Shown piece by piece: positions 55,664 to 64,000 of a DNA stretch of 64,000 bases (the first letter of the stretch is position 1; each line of letters begins with the position of its first letter). A program made the translations under genes and the position numbers. Source of the stretch: Pleurodeles waltl. Its lineage: Eukaryota; Chordata; Amphibia; Caudata; Salamandridae. Location: assembly GCF_031143425.1 (NCBI RefSeq), contig NC_090441.1, positions 218,856,928 to 218,920,927 of the forward strand, given 5' to 3'. The notes below the pieces were generated by a model. It had not been told where the DNA came from, did not search any database, and was given only the letters and a program-made list of their open reading frames with translations.

Positions 55664-56918
55664 TAGAAAGGGAGATTCCTTCGCTTCTTCTGGTGCAGGC
55701 GGAAGACAGGCAGTCCTCGGAGGATGCACGACTGGGAAATAGTTGCAGTTACTGGCAGAAGCTGAAGATACAATGTTGCAGAAGTTGTCTTTGCTTCTTT
55801 GTTGCAGTTTGTAGAGTTCCTGGAGGGTCCAAATGCAGTTTTGTCGGTAGAAGATGAAGTCAAGGATGCAGAGGATTCCTGCTGGAGTCTGAATCTGAGG
55901 AAACACCCAGAGGAGAGACCCTAAATAGCCGTGAAAGGGGGATTGGCTAGCTACACAGGTAAGCACCTATCAGGGGAGGGCTCTGAGGTCACCTGCTGGC
56001 ACTGGCCTCTCAGATGCTCCCAGAGTGGCCCACCACCTTGGAATCCAAGATGAGAAAACCCAGGGACGCTCTGGAGGAGTTCTGGGCATCACCCGTGGGG
56101 TGGTGATGTACAGGAGAGTGGTCACTCCCCTTTCCTTTGTCCTTTTTGGGAGTACCTGAACCGGTGTAGACTGGATTATGCAAGGAGGGCACCATCTGTG
56201 CCCTTCAAAGCATTTCCAAAGGCTCTGTGAGGCTACCCCTCCCATGCCTGTAACACCTGTTTCCAAAGGCAGAGGGTGTAACACTCCTCTCCCAAAGGAA
56301 ATGGTTCGTTATGCCTACCTGGGCTCGAGCTGCTTGAGAAACAGGAGGGCAGAAACCTGTCTGTGAGGTGGCAGCAACTGGGGCTGCCTGGAAATCCTCA
56401 GAAGGCTGGAATGGCAGTACTGGTGGTCCACTGTGAAGCCCCCAGAGTGCATGGAATTGTAAAACCAATACTGCAATCAGTATTGGGATACAGTTCCCAG
56501 GTGTTAGACACCTTACAGGCCATATTCGGAGTTACCATTGTGAAGCTGGACATAGGTATTGACCTATGTCCAGTGCACATGTAAAATGGCATCCCCATGC
56601 TCATGAAGTCCAGGAAAATGGTCCTGGGTAATGTGGCAGCACCTCTGCTAGTGCAGGGGTGCCCTCACACACAGGTACTTTACACCCAGTCTTCAGGATT
56701 GGAAGGCCTGACATACAGGTGACTTGTAAGTGACTTGGTGCAGTGAGAATGGCTGTGAAAGGGTGCATGCACCATTTCATGCAGGCTGCAATGGCAGTTG
56801 TGCAGAAGTCTTTGCATGGGCTCCCTATGGGTTGCAAAAGTAATGCTGCAGCCCATAGGGATCCCCTGAAACCCAGTGCCCTGTGTGCCTAGTTAACATA
56901 TACTAGGGACTTATAAGG
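55664..56918 (-). repeat. LTR-A-related fragment, minus-oriented arm of fold-back
   Basis: Reverse-oriented copy of the same subfamily. Read on the minus strand from 56918 (CCCCTTATAAGTCCCTAGTA) it parallels 53849 to about 55130. Both LTR ends are missing. It stops where the next LTR family starts at 56919. Confidence 0.8.
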
Positions 56919-58928
56919 GGACAAGGAGTAACTCATTGAAATCACTATGAAATGACACAATACAGGTTTAGAAAAATAGATATTATTTATCTAAACAAAA
57001 CAAGACCAAAACGACAAAAATCCGACATACACAAGTCAAGTTGTGAATTTATAAAGCAAAAAGAGTCTTAAATCATTAGAAAACAATGAGAACGCTGTTA
57101 GTATACAAAAGTACCTGGGTAGCGTCAAAATAAAGCCACACGTGTGAGTGTGGGTCAGAAAAGGCCAGTGATGCGAGGATTTCTTACCCGCAAGCGAGAA
57201 GGTGCATCGTTTCTTCTCTCCCGCAAGAGAGCGATGCATCGATCCGGACGAGCACCTCGGGTCCGGGCAGGCTTTGTGTTGATTTTCCACACCCAGCAAT
57301 GTTGCGTCTAAATCCGGTCACACGGTTTCAAGAAACCATGCTGCGAGGGGGCTTGCGCCATTAATGGCAGCATGTCCTTTCTCCATCCTTGTTGTGTCGA
57401 CCTTCCAACCGCGATGCCGGTGGAGAGTCGGTGTTAGCCGCGAGGCTGGCGGCGCATCCCTTTCAGCTGTGAGGCGGGTGGTGCGTCAAACGTTTCCCCG
57501 CATGTCGGTCTTTGCGTGGATTTCTGTCCTTTTCCACCAGCTGCACCTTTCCAGGGCACAGAGACAGATTAGGGCACCACTTGGCAGGCAGGACTCTCAA
57601 CAGAAAGCCCAAGTGCTGGCAGAGAGAAGTCTTTGATGTCCCTGAGACTTCAACAACAGGAGGCAAGCTCAGTTCAAGCCCTTGGAGATTCTTCACCAGT
57701 GGGAAGTCACACAAAAGTCAGTCTTTGTCCTCTCTCAGGCAGATGCAGCTACTGCAGGCCAACCCAGCAAAGCACAGTCACAGGAAAAGGGGCAGTACTC
57801 CTCCTCCAGCTTCTAGCTCTTCTCCATTGCAGAGGTTCCTCTTGGTTCCAGAAGTAAGCAGATTTTTAGGGGTTTTGGGTGCTCTTCGTATACTCCTTTC
57901 TGTCTTTGAAGTAAGCCTACTTCAAAGAGAAGTCTCTGTTGTTTTCAAGGTCCTACCTTGCCCAGGCCAGGCCCCAGACACACACCAGGGGGTTGGATAC
58001 TGCATTGTGTGAGGGCAGGCACAGCCCTTTCAGGTGTGAGTCCTCCCCTCAGCCCAGATGGCCCATCAGGATATGCAGGCTACACCCCAGCTTCCTTTGT
58101 GTCATTGTCTATAGAGCGGTGCAAACGGCCCAACTGTCAAACTGACCCAGACAGGGAATACACAAACAGGCAGAGTCACAGAATAGTTTAAGGAAGAAAA
58201 AGCCTACTTTCTAAAAGTGGCATTTTCAAACACACAATCTAAAAAACAACTTCACTAAAAGATGTATTTTTAAATTGTGAGTTCAGAGACCCCAAATTCC
58301 ACATGTCTATCTACTCCCAAAGGGAGTCTGTGCTTTAATCATATTTAAAGGCTTCCCCGTATGTTAACCTATGAGAGAGATAGGCCTTGCAACAGTGAAA
58401 AACGAATTTGGCAGTTTTTCAGTGTCAGGACATGTAAAACAAATAAGTACATGTCCCACCTTAACATACACTGCACCCTGCCCATGGGGCTACCTACGGC
58501 CTACCTTAGGGGTGCCTTACATGTATAATAAGGGAAGGTTTAGGCCTGGCAAGTGGGTACACTTACCAAGTCGAATTGGCAGTTTAAAACTGCACTCACA
58601 GGCACTGCAGTGGGTGGTCTGAGCCATGTTTACAGGACTACTAATGCAGGTGGCACAACCAGTGCTGCAGGCCCACTAGTAGCATTTGATTTACAGGCCC
58701 TGGGCACCTTTACTGCACTTTACTAGGGAATTTCTAGTAAATCAAATATGCCAATCATGTATAGACCAATGTACACATATAATTTAATCAGGGAACACTT
58801 ACTGGTTAGCAGTGGTAAAGTGTCCAGAGCAAACAAAACAGAAAAAACAGAGTCCAGCACACAGAAACAACCTGGGAAGTAGAGGCAAAAGTTTAGGGGA
58901 GACCATGCCAATGATGCCAAGTCTAGCA
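56919..58928 (-). repeat. LTR-B, 3' LTR of second Gmr1-like relic (truncated)
   Basis: The minus strand starts TGCTAGACTTGGC at 58928, directly after a polypurine tract (CAAATGGGGGAGACACG). About 2.0 kb in length; the body differs from LTR-A. Its far end (about 56919) abuts the broken LTR-A arm without a clear CA end. The orientation and neighbouring RNase H identify it as the element's 3' LTR. Confidence 0.75.
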
Positions 58929-58959
58929 CGTGTCTCCCCCATTTGAAAGTGAGGAGCAA

Positions 58960-59493
58960 CTACCCAACCTCATGGGAGTTCTCATCACTAAGGTGGAAGA
59001 ATCTGGACAGACTATCAGCATTGGCGTGGTCGGTGACAGGACGGTGTTCCACCATAAAGTCTATACCCTGTAGGGAGATGGACCACCTCAACAATTTGGG
59101 ATTCTCACCCCTCATCTGCATTACCCATCTGAGGGGCCTGTGATCTGTCTGAACCTGGAAGTGAGTCCCAAACAAGTAGGGTCTTAGCTTCTTCAGTTCC
59201 CAGACCACAGCAAAAGCTTCACGCTCAATTGAACTCCACCTAAGTTTCCTGGGAAGTAACCTCCTGCTAATAAAGGCTACAAGTTGATCTAGGCCCTCTT
59301 TCTTAAGCTGTGAGAGTACTGTTCCAATACCATACTCTGAGGAGTCTGTCGGCACAACAAATTCCTTGGAATAGTCAGGTTCCTTCTGCACAGGTGCTGG
59401 GAACATGGAAGCCTTCAGGGCATCAAAATCCGTCTGGCAAGACTCAGTCCCGATCACATTTCTGGGCTGCTTTTTAGAAGTTAACTCAGTCAA
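58960..59493 (-). pseudogene. RNase H, second Gmr1-like relic
   Basis: An open frame of 177 codons: FVVPTDSSEYGIG (first Asp), EREAFAVVWELKKL (Glu), FQVQTDHRPLRW (Asp) and HRPVTDHANADSLSRFF before the stop. It is followed by the polypurine tract and LTR, so RNase H is last in pol. The frame itself is intact, but the preceding RT is broken. Confidence 0.88.
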
Positions 59494-59870
59494 GGAAGCA
59501 ACAATTGTGTCATACCCTTGACAAACCTCCTATAGTATCCAGTGAGACCTAAAAAGGCTCTCACCTCAGTCTGGGTCTTGGGGGGCTCCCAAGCCAGAAT
59601 GGTTTCAATTTTTGGCTGTAGGGGTGCCACCTGGCCACTCCCCACCTGGTGTCCCAAGTACACCACAGATCCCTGCCCGATTTGGCACTTGATTGCCTTA
59701 ATAGTGAGGCCTGCCTTCTGCAGGGCCTGCAACACTTTACAGAGGTGTTGCAGGTGTTCCTCCCATGTACAACTAAAGACAGCAATGTTATCCAGGTAGG
59801 CGTCACTGAAATCATCCAGCCAGCCAACACCTGGTTGACCAACCTCTGAAAGGTGGCAGGGTCATTCTTG
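59490..59870 (-). pseudogene. RT C-terminal half, second Gmr1-like relic
   Basis: Contains PATFQRLVNQVLAG, then frame-shifted sequence with the catalytic region decayed (about 59.79 kb), then GLTIKAIKCQIGQGSVVYLG and RAFLGLTGYYRRFVKG. The N-terminal half of RT and all of integrase are missing; it joins directly to protease sequence at about 59870. Confidence 0.82.
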
Positions 59871-60255
59871 ATCTCCTGATCACCCTGACGGGCTGCCATA
59901 GACCAGGTAGACACACAGGACCACCCAGGCAGACCCAACATTTCCAAGTGTGACCTGTGTTCCACCTGCTGCCAAGGGGAATCCTCCAGGTCATTGCTAA
60001 GCAAGCAATCTACAGGCATGTTTGGACTCACAGCTACCTTCAAGGAACCTGAGACCCCCCGCCCATTGAAAGGGAACCTGCACCACTCTGCACAGGCGCT
60101 CTGAGTTGTCCACTGCAACTACTTGGTGAAGCACACGGGGATCGATCTGCTCTTCAGACACCAGGTAACTCCTCACTGTAGTCACACTGGTTCCTGTGTC
60201 TCTACTTCTTAGTGTTATCAGGCACGAGTGTCCTCTGTACCATCTCACTATACCC
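59871..60255 (-). pseudogene. Protease, second Gmr1-like relic
   Basis: Shows the protease motif RDTGTSVTTV (about 60.19 kb) and, after frame changes, MPVDCLLSNDLEDS, parallel to the protease of the main element. It is followed at once by RT sequence, so an internal deletion removed the integrase and the N-terminal half of RT. Confidence 0.82.
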
Positions 60256-60336
60256 TAGTGAGACAAGAGTCATCTCAGCTGGCTCCCACCCACCTGAAAC
60301 CAACTCCTCCCCAAGCGCTACACTGGCCAAACCCTC

Positions 60337-60944
60337 TTACTGAGCACCAGTGGGTGCTGGTGTCCATTTGGGACATTTGACGTTCCCCCTCATGTGACCC
60401 TCCTGATCACATGCAATGCACTTGCGAGACCCCTTCTCTGCAGGTTTCCCTGTAGAGACCCATGGTTTCATTTCTACTGGGGGTTGGGATTCTTTACCCT
60501 GGGAACTAGGTTGTGGCCCTTTAGAGAACTCCCCCTGTCTACCCTTACCCACTACTTCTTCTGATGGGGACCCTGCCCACCCTTGGCCTGGTCTCCCCCA
60601 TACCTCTTTTGGACCCTGGTACTCTCCCAACAGTCTGCCTCCTGCGCAAGCTTCCTGGGGTCAGTCAGCTTGCAGTCAATTAGGTGCTGGCGCTGCTCTG
60701 GAAAACATAAACTGTACAAGCGCTCCCAAGCAATCAGATTGTAAATCCCCCCATACGTTGTTACCTTACTGCCCTTCACCCAACCATCCAGTGACCTACA
60801 AAAAGAATCAAAACATTCCAACTATGTTTGGGATTCCTTCTTCTTATAGGACCTAAACTTGTCCTTATACTGATAGCGGTGAGACCAAACCTAGTGATCA
60901 GGGCGTCCTTTATGATAGTGTCGCTTAGGTTCTCATTATTCTAA
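60337..60944 (-). pseudogene. Gag C-terminal half, second Gmr1-like relic
   Basis: Capsid-like sequence (LDGWVKGSKVTTYGGIYNL, parallel to the main element's gag) is followed by a Gly/Lys/Gln-rich linker and the zinc knuckle CIACDQEGHMRGNVKC, again with six residues before the last Cys. Stops and frameshifts occur near 60580 and 60830. The N-terminal half is cut off at 60944 by the retroviral LTR. Confidence 0.82.
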
Positions 60945-61755
60945 TGAGACTACTGGATATTGAGCAGCAGAATCACCCACGGTGTGGGACGACTAAGTCC
61001 AACCCACTGCTGGTGACACCTGACGCTCCAATCCAGGTTTTGCTCCGGCTAACTAGCAGTGCCTCTTCAATAAGATTTTCATGCATCTCAGATAATAAAG
61101 CATGTACTGCAATAGCCAAGGCGATAAAGCATAATAGGATTAAAATTGTGACCAAGAGATTAAAGCATAGAAATAATGCTACCATATTGTCACTAGAATG
61201 TAAGGTGCTTATTCCTACCTAGGCTATGTTAGAGCACAGCATGTTAAGCTCTAGTTCTGCCCTTCAGGTTCCCCAGGGAAGACATCATCCCCCAAACCTG
61301 AGCAAAGGCCTGAAGTCTGCATAAGCAGCTGTAGCAAAGCATTCAGCAATCAGCATACAGTTGTGGTCATCTGGCTGGAATCTCCCTCTAATGTGTATGC
61401 AAAGGGAAGTGTTTTTATAATAAAACAGCTGATGTTCTAAGAACATGTCCCTACGTAAGAATGTGTATGTTTCTATGAACACCAGAGCCAAAGCATTACC
61501 ACGTTTTACCAGCAACCTATCTATACTGCAGCCTTGAGAAAAGCACAGAGTGAAAGAAATGTCTTGTTTAAGAACGCAGTGCTGGCCTACGCAAAGAACA
61601 GCTTGATAGAAAAAATAAAACAAGACCGCAAATGTGGCTATTGTTAAAATAATAAACAAAGCTGAATAAAATATATCTAGGGTAAAGTGCACAGCTGTAG
61701 TCCCAGTATATTAAAATAACGTGCATGGAGCTATAACTAAAATGGCTACACAACA
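60945..61755 (-). repeat. 3' LTR of endogenous retrovirus
   Basis: On the minus strand it starts TGTTGTGTAGCC at 61755, directly after a polypurine tract (ACAAGGGGAGGG), and ends CAGTAGTCTCA at 60945; 811 bp. It interrupts the gag of the second Gmr1-like relic. Only one LTR is in the window; the 5' LTR and most of the provirus would lie beyond 64000. End assignment rests on the tract and the TG...CA rule. Confidence 0.65.
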
Positions 61756-61929
61756 CCCTCCCCTTGTTGGTTCAAAAGGTGGTTCAAAGCCTAATTGCAT
61801 AAAACGCTATTAAAATTGAATCTAAGATATATACAAAACGTCAAAGATGACAAGTTAAAAAAGACGCTTGAGTATACATAACGGACAATTTAGAAAATGT
61901 TAACGTGTGGTGGAAAAGGGAGCCGAATT
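61756..61929 (-). other. Polypurine tract and 3' untranslated stretch of ERV
   Basis: Minus-strand ACAAGGGGAGGG at 61756-61767 abuts the LTR. A second purine run (GGTGGAAAAGGGAG, near 61910-61923) follows the last ORF. No coding sequence. Confidence 0.55.
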
Positions 61930-62445
61930 TCAAGAGTCAGGAGTCATTTTGAGAGTTGACAATCGAATCCGGGATAATTGAAGATAGGAGATCCTCCACT
62001 TCGACAAGTAATAAAGTAGGAACTCATCGTCAGGAAAAACCAAGGAGCATTCGTGTTCCAAAGCCTGAGCATCAGCCAAGGCAGCAGCTTTCCGTGATGT
62101 TAGAGACGCATCCACCATGAAGGGCAACTCATAAGCAACTTCCCGTAGCAAACGCACCCTCAATGTGCATGTCTGGTAATGAACCCTCAGTGAGAACATC
62201 AGCAGATCAGCCTCCAATGAAAGCAAGTGCTGCGTAGAAAGACAAACTTCCAGTGCCTGTTCGAATGAGCACCAGAGGCACCGAAACACGGGCTGCACAC
62301 AATGCAAAACCAGTCTGATTGACAAGGACCAGTCACACTCCAATTGCTCCAGGAGTGTTGCTCCGAAATACTGCATCATGCGTTCACGACACAGCTGCGC
62401 TGGTGGGAGCGCTTTTGTTCCTCCGTATTGCGGCGGGGCAGCCAT
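61930..62445 (-). CDS. Extra ORF downstream of ERV env, unknown function
   Basis: A 171-codon open frame that starts inside the last 60 bases of the env frame and ends shortly before the LTR. I do not recognise the family. It is Leu- and Cys-rich, probably mostly helical (for example LEADLLMFSLRVHYQ and AAALADAQALEHE), and has no signal peptide, membrane segment or zinc-finger pattern. Its place, overlapping the env 3' end in another frame, is where foamy viruses keep their transactivator and accessory genes, but no sequence similarity could be seen. Staying open in an element whose env is broken is notable. It may be chance. Confidence 0.45.
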   Translation of the reverse strand: MAAPPQYGGTKALPPAQLCRERMMQYFGATLLEQLECDWSLSIRLVLHCVQPVFRCLWCSFEQALEVCLSTQHLLSLEADLLMFSLRVHYQTCTLRVRLLREVAYELPFMVDASLTSRKAAALADAQALEHECSLVFPDDEFLLYYLSKWRISYLQLSRIRLSTLKMTPDS

Positions 62446-62794
62446 TGCGTAGAAAAAGAAGCAATAGCAAGATGCAACCTATTATAGCCAAAGTTATTGG
62501 AAATCCCCCCAAAATACTGGAAAATATTGAGTGAATGGCTGAGGGTATCAAACTGAATATTGAAGAGAAGATGTGAACGAAACCAGAACGAACAGCCTTA
62601 AAAAGTTTTGCGATTCCAGTAGTACTGGACGCATTATATATTCGTCCCAGGAGTTCACCAAAGTGCCTCGGAAAGTTAGTACTTAGAAGGGACTGTATCT
62701 CTGCTGACGGCCTTGCCATCTGAAGTGCGTAAGTCTCGCTCGCAGATGTGAGCACCACATGTTTATGAAACAATAAAGCCTTGAGTCTGCTCAA
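62384..62794 (-). pseudogene. ERV Env transmembrane subunit, C-terminal part (foamy-like)
   Basis: A 136-codon frame. A hydrophobic membrane anchor of about 18 residues (62450-62503, rich in Leu and Ile) sits near the C terminus after an amphipathic Ser/Ile/Phe-rich stretch, followed by a short basic tail. This is the layout of a retroviral Env anchor; the long pre-anchor region suits foamy-type Env. A frameshift at about 62790 separates it from the preceding piece, so this copy is broken. Confidence 0.65.
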
Positions 62795-63336
62795 CTTGTC
62801 AAATTCACATTAGAGGTAGCAATATGGGGCCAAATCTCAGCTACTTCCCATTGTCTTGTGGGAGGAAAAAGTAAATTCCCGCAGCATGTAACTAACTCAC
62901 AGACCGAAACAAAATAAACTAGTCCAGCTCGCATCCCACAACAGTCTTTACTATTGAGGAGAACATAGCTGCCATTTGAAAGCACCTGGAACACAGGTCT
63001 AATCAAGGGGACTGGAACTCCCTTCAGATAACAAGCCAAGTTTGCTGCTGAAGGGTTACACGCCCTGTGCAAGGACAGCTGTTTACAAACCATCGAATAG
63101 CTGACAGAAGTCTTGTACTCACTACCGCTAAGAAAGATCTCTTTCATGCCACTGAGACATTTGTATGAGAAGGGCAGCTCCCACACCTCATGGATATAAC
63201 TATCTCCCAGCCTTTCATATCTGCCTAACGGAATGTGTTTTAAACAGGTCGTGAATTGGAGTGTTGAAATAGGCAGATTAATGACCTTGTGTATTAACCA
63301 CTCAGCAGGTGGTATTTCAGACACAGTAAAAGGCAA
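62791..63336 (-). pseudogene. ERV Env transmembrane subunit, middle part (foamy-like)
   Basis: A 181-codon frame of ectodomain character, with many Cys (CNPS, a CC pair, CCG) and sequons NGSY and NLTS. The order of a sequon-Tyr block, then an Asp-Cys pair, then a Cys-Gly block before the anchor resembles the foamy virus Env ectodomain. That assignment is from pattern memory and is tentative; other class III retroviruses are possible. It is separated from its neighbours by frameshifts on both sides. Confidence 0.6.
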
Positions 63337-63484
63337 CTTTTCTTACTTTTTCGATATTTAGCACATAAGTCGCTTTTTTCTTTGCCATTAGTTGTTGTTG
63401 TCGCGTTAAATTAAATGTAGAAAATATTTTCCTTGCACGAACATGTTGCCAGGGAACGCGACCTGCCTTCAATGTTTGAAGTGT
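63337..63484 (-). pseudogene. ERV Env, broken linker
   Basis: Sequence between two env frames with no continuous frame. It probably belongs to env and carries the frame disruptions; no motif is readable. Confidence 0.4.
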
Positions 63485-63870
63485 TCAACCCAACTGCATA
63501 ATGGACCTTAGTCGATTCTGTCCAAGGTATAATGAGGACATATCACTTTGTGTTATGTCTATTGCAGAAGAAACTATGTTGTTTAGTGTGTATATTCGAT
63601 CAGACAGTGTATTAATTCTATTATCTACAACAGCTAATGCTTTCTGTAAATTATCCTGGTCTATTTGCCTTAACCGGGCAGCAGCTTCTTGTTGGGAAAG
63701 CTTCATAATTTCATTGTAAACTTCATATAAGAAACGCTTTCTACATTGTCTTCTGGGGCCCAACATGAAATCCCGTAAGTCAGTATTATTGGACAGGAGA
63801 CTGAGGTGTTCATTTACAACATCTAGTGAGGCACTCTGCAACCATTGTTGGCATAGTTTCCAGACACTGT
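63485..63870 (-). pseudogene. ERV Env surface/transmembrane junction (foamy-like)
   Basis: A frame of about 128 codons with a furin-type site RRQCRKR (63734-63754), followed by a Phe-led stretch and a long helical, coiled-coil-like region rich in Asn, Asp, Leu and Ile. This is the expected start of a transmembrane subunit. A stop at 63485 breaks it from the rest. Everything upstream is cut by the MITE at 63871; the first two codons of the open frame come from that MITE. Confidence 0.6.
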
Positions 63871-64000
63871 GGCCCATATTTATACTTTTTGACGCTAAAC
63901 TGCGCTAACGCAGTTTAGCGTCAAAAAGTTTTGCGCCGTCTAACGCCATTCTGAAGCGCCATGCGGGCGCCGTATTTATGGAATGGCGTTAGACGGCGCA
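63871..64000. mobile_element. Palindromic MITE, left part, runs off window
   Basis: Starts GGCCCATATTTATAC. Near its end lies a perfect hairpin with 19-base arms (63884-63925 region): TTTTTGACGCTAAACTGCG, loop CTAA, and the complement. The following GCGCCGTCTAACGCCATT is echoed in reverse at the window edge (AATGGCGTTAGACGGCGC), so a second larger palindrome is present. No coding capacity. Confidence 0.75.

Noticed and set aside
57364..58191. Plus-strand frames of 60-166 codons at 57.4-58.2 kb
   Set aside because: They lie antisense within LTR-B, overlap each other and lack motifs.

Overview
The window is eukaryotic, repeat-dense DNA with almost no host coding sequence. Several things point to a giant-genome salamander, probably newt-like: LTR retrotransposons nested several layers deep, LTRs of 2.5-3.1 kb, Gmr1-type Ty3 elements, Harbinger and hAT relics, a Penelope-like element, an exon of a vomeronasal type-2 receptor (V2R), and a foamy-like endogenous retrovirus. 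The species is an inference. No bacterial gene, rRNA, tRNA gene or CRISPR array was seen.

Layout. (1) 1-25.8 kb is a stack of Ty3/Gypsy-type elements that share a roughly 3-kb LTR, called LTR-A here. The main copy lies on the minus strand from about 21.3 kb (truncated 5' LTR) through gag (19.16-17.67 kb), protease and integrase zinc domain (14.5-13.4 kb), integrase core, RT and RNase H (8.0-5.6 kb), to the 3' LTR (5557-2565). Its domain order is PR-IN-RT-RH, as in Gmr1-like elements. A solo LTR-A (14526-17671, target duplication GCTAT) and a complete young Ty3 element (7999-13419, duplication CACAG, 283-bp LTRs identical by eye, one 1290-codon gag-pol frame of canonical PR-RT-RH-IN order) have inserted into it. 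A degraded plus-strand copy follows (21.3-25.8 kb).

(2) 25.8-29.25 kb holds a second LTR-like repeat with a GC-rich MITE inside. (3) 29.25-32.55 kb is a minisatellite with units of about 51 bp, then 66-67 bp, including two adjacent 465-bp blocks that look identical. (4) 32.5-41.5 kb is the least LTR-dense part. It carries MITEs, a hAT fold-back, one V2R ectodomain exon with both splice sites (34992-35753, minus), and a decayed Harbinger transposon whose transposase is split by an apparent intron.

(5) 41.5-53.6 kb is minus-strand Penelope-like sequence (degenerate hammerhead-like motif, RT tail, GIY-YIG endonuclease). It is interrupted by a three-deep LTR nest (42.5-50.0 kb), a Harbinger-type MITE (TAA duplication) and a 5'-truncated LINE (11-bp duplication). 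(6) 53.6-56.9 kb is a fold-back of two LTR-A pieces. (7) 56.9-60.9 kb is a second, internally deleted Gmr1-like relic. (8) 60.9-63.87 kb is the 3' end of an endogenous retrovirus with a foamy-like Env transmembrane region and an extra ORF overlapping the env 3' end, cut by a palindromic MITE that runs off the window.

The genes do not form one pathway. The window is a record of successive transposition, and target duplications allow many insertions to be ordered. The likeliest functional parts are the young Ty3 element and possibly the V2R exon.
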